7,196 bases of DNA from Ruminococcaceae bacterium UBA1767 (GCA_002315505.1 DCGX01000048.1:11751-18946), one strand, 5' to 3'; shown: positions 1 to 6,129, counted from the stretch's first letter. Notes: a model not told the origin generated them from the sequence alone. A program made the numbers and translations.

Positions 1-873
1 CTCAAGGCTCTTGAAAAGGAAGGCTTTGAGGTAACATATCTCGATGTTCACGAGGACGGCTATGTTCGTCTTGATGAGCTTGAAAAGGCAATGCGTGAGG
101 ACACATGCCTTGTAACGATTATGTTTGCAAATAATGAAATCGGCACAGTTCAGCCGATTAAGGAAATCGGTGAGCTTTGTAAATCAAAGGGCATTTATTT
201 CCACACAGACGCAGTTCAGGCTGTCGGACATCTTCCTGTTAATGTTAAGGAAGACAACATCGACCTGCTCTCGTTCTCTTCACACAAATTCCACGGACCT
301 AAAGGTATCGGTGTAATGTATTGCCGCAAGGGAATTCCTGTTCTGAACTTTATGCAGGGCGGTGCACAGGAGAGAAACAAGCGTCCGGGCACAACAAACA
401 CTCCGTCTATTGTCGGCACGGCAGTTGCGTTGAAGAATTGCTGTGACAATATGGATAAGAATATTAAATACGTCAGCGGATTAAGGGACAAGCTCATTGA
501 TTCGATTCTTGAGGTTGTTCCACGTACACGTGTTAATGGTGGCAGAGAGCCGAGACTTCCGGGTAATGTCAGCTTCTGCTTTGAGGGTATCGAGGGCGAA
601 TCGCTTTTACTTCACCTTGATTTGAAGGGAATTTGCGGCTCATCCGGCTCAGCCTGTACGTCAGGCTCACTTGACCCGAGTCATGTTTTGCTTGCACTCG
701 GACTTCCGCACGAAATTGCACACGGCTCACTTCGTCTTTCACTTTGTGAGTACAATACAGAAGAAGAAATCGACTATATAATCGAAGTTTTGCCGAAAAT
801 TGTTGCAATGCTTCGTGATATGTCCCCTGTATGGGAGAAGATTATGAAGGGAGAAATCAACTATGGCATATAG
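1..873 (+). CDS. nifS: Cysteine desulfurase, NifS/IscS type (5' partial)
   Basis: PLP-dependent enzyme that takes sulfur from L-cysteine, leaving alanine, and passes it as a persulfide to iron-sulfur assembly and tRNA thiolation. The reading frame is open from base 1, so the N-terminus lies outside the window; 290 residues are visible against about 390-400 for the family, so roughly 100 are missing. Visible motifs, numbered from the first visible residue: NNEIGT (44-49), HTDAVQ (68-73) for cofactor binding, SSHKFHGPKG with the PLP lysine at 96, and the mobile catalytic loop SSGSACTSGS with the nucleophilic cysteine at 219, followed by PSHVL. The loop is the long IscS/NifS (class I) form rather than the SufS form. 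The 3' end overlaps the scaffold gene by 11 bases, indicating translational coupling. Its neighbours, scaffold and MnmA, are its two expected sulfur acceptors. The family assignment is very secure; nifS versus iscS is only a naming choice. Confidence 0.96.
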   Translation, partial: LKALEKEGFEVTYLDVHEDGYVRLDELEKAMREDTCLVTIMFANNEIGTVQPIKEIGELCKSKGIYFHTDAVQAVGHLPVNVKEDNIDLLSFSSHKFHGPKGIGVMYCRKGIPVLNFMQGGAQERNKRPGTTNTPSIVGTAVALKNCCDNMDKNIKYVSGLRDKLIDSILEVVPRTRVNGGREPRLPGNVSFCFEGIEGESLLLHLDLKGICGSSGSACTSGSLDPSHVLLALGLPHEIAHGSLRLSLCEYNTEEEIDYIIEVLPKIVAMLRDMSPVWEKIMKGEINYGI

Positions 874-1303
874 TGAAAAGGTAATGGACCACTTCGCAAA
901 TCCGAGAAATCTCGGTAAAATGGACGATGCAGACGGTGTCGGCGAGGTTGGTAATGCAAAATGCGGAGATATCATGAAGATGTATCTCAAAATAAATGAC
1001 GGTGTTATCACGGATGTTAAGTTTAATACCTTCGGCTGTGCTTCTGCAATCGCAACAAGCTCAATGGCAACTGAGATGATTAAGGGACAGAAGGTAGAGG
1101 ATGCACTCAAATTAAGCAATAAGGCTGTTGTTGAGGCTCTCGACGGACTTCCACCGGCAAAGATTCATTGCTCGGTTCTTGCAGAGCAGGCAGTTAAGGC
1201 AGCTTTGAAGGATTATTATGAGCGTAATGGTATGGAAGCAGACCCTGCAATTTTCGGCGGCAGCTGCGGAGACTGTGAGAGCTGCGAGGGCTGTGGGGTA
1301 TAA
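863..1303 (+). CDS. nifU: Iron-sulfur cluster assembly scaffold, NifU/IscU type
   Basis: Scaffold on which [2Fe-2S]/[4Fe-4S] clusters are built from desulfurase-derived sulfur before transfer to apo-proteins. The 146-residue product has the single IscU-like domain. Its three ligand cysteines are at 34 (NAKCGD, with the conserved Asp 36), 59 (FGCASA) and 103 (IHCSVLAEQ, with His 102). The full NifU of nitrogen fixers has additional ferredoxin and Nfu domains, which are absent here. After residue 130 there is a short tail with cysteines at 135, 138, 141 and 144, a regular C-x2-C-x2-C-x2-C run that IscU proper lacks. The start at 863 is supported by AAGGGAG at 847-853, nine bases upstream; it lies inside the end of the desulfurase gene. 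The stop is three bases before the mnmA start. Fold and role are secure; the role of the tail is unknown. Confidence 0.95.
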   Translation: MAYSEKVMDHFANPRNLGKMDDADGVGEVGNAKCGDIMKMYLKINDGVITDVKFNTFGCASAIATSSMATEMIKGQKVEDALKLSNKAVVEALDGLPPAKIHCSVLAEQAVKAALKDYYERNGMEADPAIFGGSCGDCESCEGCGV

Positions 1304-1306
1304 GCT

Positions 1307-2377
1307 ATGAAAAAGGCTATGATCGCCATGAGCGGCGGAGTTGACAGCTCCGTTGCAGCGTATTTGATAACTCAGCAGGGCTATGAAGCTATCGGCGTGA
1401 CGATGAAGCTTTTTCACAACGATGAAATCAAAACAAATCAGGAAAAATCTTGTTGCTCAAGTGATGATATTAATGACGCACGAATTGTCTCAGAAAGGCT
1501 TGGGATTCCGTACTACGTTTTCAATTACACAGACAATTTCAAATTGCAGGTAATTGAGCGTTTCGTGGATGCTTATCGCAATGGCAGAACACCGAATCCG
1601 TGTGTTGATTGTAACAGATATATCAAGTTCAACCAGCTTATGAAAAGAGCTGAGGAGCTTCAGTTCGATTATGTTGTTACGGGACATTATGCGATAAATG
1701 AGTATGACGAAGAGAAGGGCAGATATGTTCTTCGCAAGGCTTCCGACCCGTCAAAGGATCAGAGCTATGTTCTTTATTCACTTACGCAGGAACAGCTAAA
1801 GCATATTTTGTTCCCACTCGGCAGAATGACGAAGAATGAGGCTCGTGAAATAGCGGAGGAACAGGGATTTATCAATGCGAACAAGCACGACAGCCAGGAT
1901 ATCTGCTTTGTGCCTGACGGAGATTATGCACGCTTTATCGAGGAATGGTGCGGAATTACCTTTGACAATGGAAATTTTGTTGATAAGGACGGAAAATTCA
2001 TTGCGAGGCATAAGGGTATCATCAATTATACTATCGGTCAGCGTAAGGGACTCGGCATTGCGGCGAAGGCTCCGTATTATGTTGTGAGCAAAAATCTTGA
2101 CTCGAACGAGGTTGTGCTCGGCTCAAATGATGATTTGTTTTCGGACGAGCTGACTGCCACTGATCTGAATTTCATAGCAATAGATAAACTCACAGAGCCG
2201 ATGCGTGTGAAGGCAAAGGTGCGTTACAGACAAAAGGAAACCGATGCTGTAATCACTCCGCTTGAAAACGGCGATGTAAAAGTAAAATTTGATGCACCGC
2301 AACGGGCAATAGCACCGGGACAGGCTGTTGTATTTTATGACGATGATATAGTTGTCGGCGGCGGCACGATAATGTAA
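1307..2377 (+). CDS. mnmA: tRNA-specific 2-thiouridylase MnmA
   Basis: ATP-dependent enzyme that puts sulfur on C2 of the wobble uridine (U34) of tRNA-Lys, tRNA-Glu and tRNA-Gln, using persulfide sulfur from the cysteine desulfurase. The 356-residue length is normal for the family. The N-terminal PP-loop SGGVDSS (9-15) binds and adenylates. TPNPCVDCNRYIKF (95-108) carries the nucleophilic cysteine (102 by alignment with the E. coli enzyme), and DSQDICF (195-201) carries the persulfide cysteine at 200. TGHYA (125-129) and KDQSYVLY (150-157) are further family signatures. The C-terminal beta-barrel ends in PGQAVVFY and a GGGTI motif (338-355). The gene starts three bases after the scaffold stop; GAGGG/GGGG runs upstream (1286-1298) give only a modest ribosome site, so coupling to the scaffold gene is likely. 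It is the last gene of the operon, with a terminator six bases after its stop. Assignment is very secure. Confidence 0.97.
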   Translation: MKKAMIAMSGGVDSSVAAYLITQQGYEAIGVTMKLFHNDEIKTNQEKSCCSSDDINDARIVSERLGIPYYVFNYTDNFKLQVIERFVDAYRNGRTPNPCVDCNRYIKFNQLMKRAEELQFDYVVTGHYAINEYDEEKGRYVLRKASDPSKDQSYVLYSLTQEQLKHILFPLGRMTKNEAREIAEEQGFINANKHDSQDICFVPDGDYARFIEEWCGITFDNGNFVDKDGKFIARHKGIINYTIGQRKGLGIAAKAPYYVVSKNLDSNEVVLGSNDDLFSDELTATDLNFIAIDKLTEPMRVKAKVRYRQKETDAVITPLENGDVKVKFDAPQRAIAPGQAVVFYDDDIVVGGGTIM

Positions 2378-2382
2378 TATTT

Positions 2383-2413
2383 GCGACCTTTCGTTATGAG
2401 AGGTCGCTTTTTT
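2383..2413 (+). terminator. Intrinsic terminator after mnmA
   Basis: GCGACCT (2383-2389) pairs perfectly with AGGTCGC (2401-2407). The stem can be extended inwards by T-G, T-A and C-G pairs. A run of six T (2408-2413) follows at once. This is a classic Rho-independent terminator and separates the nifS-nifU-mnmA operon from the hydrogenase-like cassette. Confidence 0.92.
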
Positions 2414-2457
2414 GAATATTTGCAGAGTCCTTGCCCTACATAATAAATTGAATAATA

Positions 2458-2501
2458 CACAGAAAATCAACAAATAATATAGATTTTTTATTGATTCTGT
2501 G
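2458..2501. repeat. Imperfect inverted repeat, possible operator
   Basis: CACAGAAAATCAA (2458-2470) and TTGATTCTGTG (2491-2501) are reverse complements except for a two-base bulge (two extra A in the left arm). A 20-base AT-rich spacer separates them. The right arm covers the spacer and the TG of the candidate extended -10 promoter of the downstream cassette. No poly-T follows the right arm, so a terminator is unlikely. Operator or attenuator function is inferred from position only. Confidence 0.45.
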
Positions 2502-2508
2502 TTAAAAT
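2480..2508 (+). promoter_or_regulatory. Candidate sigma-A promoter for the hydrogenase-like cassette
   Basis: An extended -10 element, TGTTAAAAT (2500-2508), has five of six matches to TATAAT plus the upstream TGn. A weak -35, TAGATT (2480-2485), sits 17 bases before the hexamer. Transcription would start near 2515, leaving a leader of about 23 bases that contains GGAGG at 2526-2530. Other hexamer pairs in the region fit less well, so the exact site is uncertain. Confidence 0.5.
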
Positions 2509-2537
2509 TAATGTACTAACCATACGGAGGTTAAATA

Positions 2538-2888
2538 ATGAAAGTTAAAGAACTTGTTGAAATATTGGACGGAAGTGTAATCTTCGGTGAAGATTATCTG
2601 GACAGAGATGTGTTTAAGGCTTGCGGCAGTGATATGATGAGCGACGTGCTTGCTTTTGTAAAGGAGCAGGCAGTTTTGCTTACAGGACTTGTAAATCCGC
2701 AGGTTGTTCGTACAGCTGAAATGATGGACATTCAGTGCATTGTTTTCGTAAGGGGAAAAAATCCCGATATCAGTATTATTAATCTTGCTGAGGACAGAGA
2801 AATTCCGCTTATCAGCACTAATCTTGAAATGTTCACTTCGTGCGGAAGACTCTATGAGCACGGCTTGAGGGGAGGTTCCGGAGTATAA
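2538..2888 (+). CDS. DRTGG-like domain protein, first copy
   Basis: Small soluble protein of 116 residues with no signal peptide or membrane segment. It opens with MKVKELVEIL, almost the same as the other small protein of this operon (MDVKELVEKL at 4648). The pattern of a hydrophobic strand LLTG (47-50), VVRTAEMM (56-63), IQCIVFV (65-71) and IPLISTNLEMFT (89-100) fits stand-alone DRTGG domains; a literal DRTGG motif is not present. The DRTGG domain is also found in CBS-domain pyrophosphatases and in phosphotransacetylase-related proteins; as a stand-alone protein its function is not established, and ligand binding is a guess. The start at 2538 has an ideal ribosome site, GGAGG at 2526-2530, seven bases upstream. 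The stop codon shares its last A with the next start codon (TAATG). The domain call rests on pattern reading and context. Confidence 0.75.
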   Translation: MKVKELVEILDGSVIFGEDYLDRDVFKACGSDMMSDVLAFVKEQAVLLTGLVNPQVVRTAEMMDIQCIVFVRGKNPDISIINLAEDREIPLISTNLEMFTSCGRLYEHGLRGGSGV

Positions 2889-3313
2889 TGCAGGATACCG
2901 TTAAACTTCATTTTGATGTTTCGGGTAACGATTTTACCTGCGCAGGTGAGGCATCCGGAAAAATCAAGAGAACCCTTAAACAACTCGGCTTTGATATCAG
3001 CCTTGTTCGTAATGTTGCAATTGCTGTTTATGAAGCGGAAATTAATATGGTAATTCATGCTGATGGCGGTGTGATTGATGTCGATATCGACTCGGATTGT
3101 ATTACTGTTGTGCTTAAGGACAGAGGTCCGGGAATTCCCGATATTGAGCTTGCAATGAAGGAAGGCTATTCTACAGCACCCGAGAATGTGCGTATGCTCG
3201 GCTTCGGTGCAGGTATGGGACTTCCGAATATTAAAAAATACACCGATGAAATGAATATTGATACTGTTATCGGTGTCGGTACTACAATAACATTGAAAGT
3301 ATATAATAAATAG
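2888..3313 (+). CDS. ATP-binding protein, SpoIIAB/RsbW-like anti-sigma/kinase fold
   Basis: A 141-residue GHKL-type ATPase domain without a receiver, sensor or membrane segment. The Bergerat-fold boxes are in order: N-box with Glu 49 and Asn 53 in AVYEAEINMVIHA (46-58), G1 box DRGPGIPD (78-85), and G2 box GFGAGMGLPNI (105-115). This matches serine kinases/anti-sigma factors such as SpoIIAB and RsbW, which bind a sigma factor or phosphorylate a STAS-domain antagonist. No sigma factor or STAS gene lies nearby, so the partner is unknown. It may instead act on the hydrogenase-like protein or the DRTGG-like proteins encoded beside it. GGAGG (2871-2875) lies 12 bases upstream of the start, and the start overlaps the preceding stop by one base. 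The fold is secure; kinase activity and target are inferred. Confidence 0.88.
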   Translation: MQDTVKLHFDVSGNDFTCAGEASGKIKRTLKQLGFDISLVRNVAIAVYEAEINMVIHADGGVIDVDIDSDCITVVLKDRGPGIPDIELAMKEGYSTAPENVRMLGFGAGMGLPNIKKYTDEMNIDTVIGVGTTITLKVYNK

Positions 3314-3322
3314 GAGAAGACT

Positions 3323-4657
3323 ATGAATACAGTTTTTCATTCTGTAAACCTTGATAAGAGTAAATGTCTCGGATGCATGAACTGTATAAAGCGCTGTCCT
3401 ACACAGGCAATTCGTGTTCGTCACGGAAAGGCTACAATTATTTCCGAGAGGTGCATCGATTGCGGAGAGTGCATCCGAATTTGCCCGCATCACGCTAAGA
3501 CCGCTAAGACGGATTCGCTTAGCATGATTGAAGATTATAAATATAAAATTGCTCTGCCTGCACCATCACTTTATGGTCAGTTCAGAAATCTTGAAGATGT
3601 AAACATTGTTCTTACAGCTTTGCTCGAGCTTGGCTTTGACAGCGTTTTTGAGGTTGCAAGGGGAGCTGAAGTGGTGTCCGATGCCACACGCAAACTGGTT
3701 GAAAAGGGCGGACTTAAAAAGCCGATTATTTCTTCGGCCTGTCCTGCGGTTATTCGATTAATACGAGTTTCGTATCCCGAGTTGATTGATAATCTGCTGA
3801 AGCTTGAAACTCCGATGGAGGAATCAGCATTTTTAGCACGTAAGGAAGCTGAGGAGAAAACAGGACTTCCGCAGGAGGATATAGGTGTTTTCTTTATCAC
3901 ACCCTGTCCTGCTAAGATTACTGCAATCAAATCACCGCTTTGTGCGGATAAATCCAATGTCAGCGGAGCTATCGCAATCAGTGATATTTACCCGAAGCTG
4001 TTACATAAAATGAAGCATCTTGAAAATGTTCAGGAGCTTAACCAAGCGAGCAAAGCCGGTGTGAGATGGGCTGTTAGCTGTGGTGAAGCATATTCAGCAG
4101 GTATAAATAATTATATTGCCGCTGACGGAATTGAGAATGTTATCAAGATTCTTGAGGAAATTGAGGATGATAAGCTCAACGATATTGATTTTATTGAGCT
4201 TAATGCCTGCACGGGCGGTTGTATCGGCGGTTGTCTAACCATTACAAACAATTTTGTTGCCCGTACAAGACTTAAGGCTTTGAAGAAATTTGTTCAGGAT
4301 ACAGATAACAAAATCAATAATGAAGATGAGCTTAAAGAAATCGGATGGAAGGGCGAGCTTGAGCCTGCTTCCGTTTTGAAGGTTGCCGATAACGTAACCG
4401 ATGCAATGAAGTTTATGAACCAGGTAGAGGAAATGGTTAAGACTTTCCCGGGACTTGATTGCGGTACCTGCGGTGCACCGACCTGCCGTGCATTGGCTGA
4501 GGACATTGTTCGTGGCTATGCAAATGTTGACCACTGTATTTTCCGTCTGAAGCAGGAAATGGAGAAAAATCCGAATACAAATAACGATGACATCGAGAAG
4601 ATGATTCCGGTTCCGTTCAGAGGAACTATTGACGAGGAGAAGTTGAAATGGACGTAA
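3323..4657 (+). CDS. [FeFe]-hydrogenase-like protein, putative sensory (group C/D, HydS-like)
   Basis: A 444-residue cytoplasmic iron-sulfur protein. The N-terminal 2[4Fe-4S] ferredoxin domain has cysteines 15, 18, 21, 25 and 44, 47, 50, 54. The H-cluster-type domain follows, with motif 1 as SSACPAV (Cys 140), motif 2 as TPCPAK (Cys 195, Lys 198) and motif 3 as NACTGGC (Cys 296, Cys 300), so four cluster ligands are kept. The residue before Cys 140 is Ala 139 where catalytic enzymes have the proton-transfer cysteine; Ala 201 stands where a conserved glutamate usually follows motif 2; both motif methionines are replaced (Thr 193, Asn 294). A C-terminal Fe-S domain has cysteines 380, 383, 388 and 405. 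These changes match putative sensory [FeFe]-hydrogenases, such as HydS of Thermotoga and Thermoanaerobacter. No PAS domain is present, closer to group D than C. AGGAGA at 3312-3317 supports the start. H2 sensing is inference; slow catalysis or redox sensing remain possible. Confidence 0.87.
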   Translation: MNTVFHSVNLDKSKCLGCMNCIKRCPTQAIRVRHGKATIISERCIDCGECIRICPHHAKTAKTDSLSMIEDYKYKIALPAPSLYGQFRNLEDVNIVLTALLELGFDSVFEVARGAEVVSDATRKLVEKGGLKKPIISSACPAVIRLIRVSYPELIDNLLKLETPMEESAFLARKEAEEKTGLPQEDIGVFFITPCPAKITAIKSPLCADKSNVSGAIAISDIYPKLLHKMKHLENVQELNQASKAGVRWAVSCGEAYSAGINNYIAADGIENVIKILEEIEDDKLNDIDFIELNACTGGCIGGCLTITNNFVARTRLKALKKFVQDTDNKINNEDELKEIGWKGELEPASVLKVADNVTDAMKFMNQVEEMVKTFPGLDCGTCGAPTCRALAEDIVRGYANVDHCIFRLKQEMEKNPNTNNDDIEKMIPVPFRGTIDEEKLKWT

Positions 4658-4974
4658 AGGAACTCGTTGAAAAACTGAATCTGACCGTTCTTTGCAGTGA
4701 CGAACTGGGTCGCAAGGTTACAGGTTGCTATTGCGGAGATTTGCTCAGCTGGGTTATGTCAAGAGCGAAGGAAGGCGATGCGTGGCTGACGGTTATGGGC
4801 AATATAAATTCAATCGGTGTTGCCGTGCTTGCCGATGTTGCGTGTATCGTTCTTACTGAGAATGCAGCACTTGATGATGACGCACTTATGAGAGCAAAAC
4901 AGAACGATGTTATTGTTCTGAGAACAGACAAGAATTCTTACGAGATTGCGGCAGCAATTTCAAGGCTGATTTAA
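4648..4974 (+). CDS. DRTGG-like domain protein, second copy
   Basis: Soluble 108-residue protein whose N-terminus (MDVKELVEKLNLTV) resembles that of the first small protein of the operon, suggesting an old duplication followed by divergence. The core CGDLLSWVMSRA (29-40), AWLTVMGNINSIGVAVL (45-61), ACIVLTENA (65-73) and DVIVLRTDKNSYEIA (87-101) is the pattern of hydrogenase-associated DRTGG-like proteins and recalls the N-terminal domain of HPr kinase/phosphorylase. Cys 27 and Cys 29 sit beside the conserved GD. Biochemical function is unknown; a small-ligand or protein-binding role is a guess. The start overlaps the hydrogenase-like gene by 10 bases and has GAGGAG at 4634-4639, eight bases upstream, so the two are probably translated in a coupled way. 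Only one base separates its stop from the PHP gene start. Confidence 0.75.
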   Translation: MDVKELVEKLNLTVLCSDELGRKVTGCYCGDLLSWVMSRAKEGDAWLTVMGNINSIGVAVLADVACIVLTENAALDDDALMRAKQNDVIVLRTDKNSYEIAAAISRLI

Positions 4975-4975
4975 T

Positions 4976-5686
4976 ATGGATTTTTACTACGATTTTCATA
5001 TACATTCGTGTCTGTCACCGTGCGGTGACAATGATATGACACCTTACAATCTTGTTAATATGGCGAAAATTCTCGGGCTTGATATTATCGCACTTACTGA
5101 CCATAACACCTGTCAGAATTGCGCTTCAGCCGTGAAGGCGGGGCAGGAGATTGGTCTTACTGTTGTGCCGGGTATGGAGCTTTGTACCTCGGAGGAAGTG
5201 CACGTTGTATGCCTGTTTCCCGATGTTGAAAGTGCTGTGAAATTCTCGGATTATGTGCTGACAACAGTTCCTCCCGTAAAAAATCGACCCGATATTTTCG
5301 GTGAGCAGAATATTATGGATGAAACGGATAATATTGTCGGCACACAGGATTTACTGCTGACTACCGCAAGCGGAATCAGTATTGAAAATGTCAAAGAGCT
5401 TGTCGGTGCTTACGGTGGAATCTGCTATCCTGCACACATCGACAGAAGCTCATACAGTGTTATTTCAAACCTCGGTATGATTACACCCGAGATGAATTTC
5501 AATGCGGTTGAGTTTGCTGACCGGGGAAAGCTCACTGAGTACGAGGAAAAATATTCCATTATTGCAGGTATGAAAAAAATATTCGATTCAGATGCACATT
5601 ATCTTGAAAATATGAAGGAAGCGTGCAATAAAATAGATTTGCCTTGTTGTACGGCAGAGAGCGTAATTGAATTTTTTAAGGCATAA
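4976..5686 (+). CDS. PHP-domain phosphoesterase
   Basis: A 236-residue PHP-fold protein, predicted to be a metal-dependent hydrolase of phosphoester bonds in the cytoplasm. Expected metal ligands are all visible: HIH (His 8, His 10), TDH (Asp 42, His 43), Glu 68 in PGMEL, His 76 in EEVHVV, His 154 in YPAHID, and Asp 206/His 208 in DSDAHY. The layout is like the TrpH/YciV (RNase AM) branch, which removes phosphate from nucleoside 3',5'-bisphosphates and trims RNA ends, but the usual SDG after the first motif is replaced by SPCG. Ten cysteines are present, four of them (12, 16, 46, 49) next to the metal motifs. The gene starts one base after the preceding stop; only AAGG (4962-4965) serves as ribosome site, so coupling is likely. 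It ends the cassette before a strong hairpin. Hydrolase fold secure, substrate unknown. Confidence 0.9.
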   Translation: MDFYYDFHIHSCLSPCGDNDMTPYNLVNMAKILGLDIIALTDHNTCQNCASAVKAGQEIGLTVVPGMELCTSEEVHVVCLFPDVESAVKFSDYVLTTVPPVKNRPDIFGEQNIMDETDNIVGTQDLLLTTASGISIENVKELVGAYGGICYPAHIDRSSYSVISNLGMITPEMNFNAVEFADRGKLTEYEEKYSIIAGMKKIFDSDAHYLENMKEACNKIDLPCCTAESVIEFFKA

Positions 5687-5689
5687 ATT

Positions 5690-5719
5690 AAGAGCAATGA
5701 CGATTTTGTCATTGCTCTT
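5690..5719. terminator. Bidirectional terminator hairpin between convergent genes
   Basis: AAGAGCAATGAC (5690-5701) and GTCATTGCTCTT (5708-5719) form a perfect 12-base-pair stem with a six-base loop. It starts four bases after the PHP stop. On the plus strand it is followed by CTGTATTTTC and on the minus strand by AATTTAT, so the U-tracts are imperfect on both sides but the stem is strong. The right arm contains the stop codon and last codons of the minus-strand gene, so the hairpin also closes that transcript. Confidence 0.8.
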
Positions 5720-6068
5720 CTGTATTTTCATCTTCGTCTTCTTCGTATTCTTCTTCGTTTTCCTGATTCTGTTCGTTTTCCTGCGAGTATTTTGAAACCT
5801 TGGATTTTAATGTTTCTATTTTGTCTGATATTACGGACTTTTCAGAATTGTACTGCTTTTCCTTACTGCTCTGCAATGCTATTTCGGAGTTCTGAGATGC
5901 TTCAAGACTGCTGCTTCCGGCAAATTCAGAAGAGAAGGATATTTCTGCTTGATCTATTTTATCCTTGTACTTGTGTTTCTTTGCGGCAGAAATACCTGTC
6001 AGAATAATGAAAAACACAATAATAAGTATGCATATTTTGATTATTTTAAACGTATTTTTTTTATACAT
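5709..6068 (-). CDS. Small membrane-anchored protein with acidic tail, function unknown
   Basis: A 119-residue protein not recognised as a named family. It begins with a basic segment (MYKKNTFKIIK) and one hydrophobic stretch (about 9-28), a signal anchor or uncleaved signal peptide. A lysine-rich turn (30-38), a Ser/Glu/Lys-rich stretch with helical and coiled-coil character (about 55-95) and a very acidic C-terminus (98-119, mostly Glu, Asp, Asn and Gln) follow. The topology predicts most of the chain outside the cell. TM plus coiled coil recalls the DivIC/FtsB class of division proteins, but no diagnostic motif is visible. Evidence that it is real: a well-formed promoter (6102-6129), a ribosome site AGGTG (complement of 6077-6081) eight bases before the ATG, and a terminator hairpin at its end. 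It is divergent from the deacetylase gene, and the two may share control. Confidence 0.72.
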   Translation of the reverse strand: MYKKNTFKIIKICILIIVFFIILTGISAAKKHKYKDKIDQAEISFSSEFAGSSSLEASQNSEIALQSSKEKQYNSEKSVISDKIETLKSKVSKYSQENEQNQENEEEYEEDEDENTEEQ

Positions 6069-6101
6069 AGATTTTACACCTGCGATATAATGAATAATAG
6101 T

Positions 6102-6129
6102 ATTGTATCATAATTTGTTATTATTTCAA
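6102..6129 (-). promoter_or_regulatory. Sigma-A promoter for the small minus-strand gene
   Basis: Read on the minus strand, TTGAAA (complement of 6124-6129) and TACAAT (complement of 6102-6107) are separated by 16 bases, and a TGA directly before TACAAT makes it an extended -10. The predicted start of transcription is near 6095, giving a leader of about 26 bases before the ATG at 6068. Confidence 0.65.

Noticed and set aside
2123..2473. Minus-strand open frame across the mnmA end and terminator
   Set aside because: It runs through the conserved C-terminus of mnmA and the terminator hairpin, and shows no recognisable domain.
2498..2514. Possible Rex (NADH-sensing repressor) site TGTTAAAATTAATG upstream of the cassette
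   Set aside because: Rex sites have the TTAA half-sites separated by four bases within TTGTTAA-n4-TTAACAA. Here the gap is two bases and the outer TTG/CAA are missing on one side. AT-rich promoter DNA explains it.
2491..2519. Alternative promoter TTGATT-17-TACTAA before the cassette
   Set aside because: Transcription would start at or inside the GGAGG ribosome site at 2526-2530, leaving no usable leader.
2852..3493. Long minus-strand open frame of 213 codons opposite the ATPase and hydrogenase-like genes
   Set aside because: It lies entirely opposite two genes with clear family motifs, has no ribosome site of note and its translation looks like low-quality shadow sequence.
3323..4657. Catalytic H2-producing hydrogenase HydA
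   Set aside because: The proton-transfer cysteine is alanine, the motif methionines and glutamate are changed, and no hydrogenase partner subunits are nearby; the sensory-type reading fits better.
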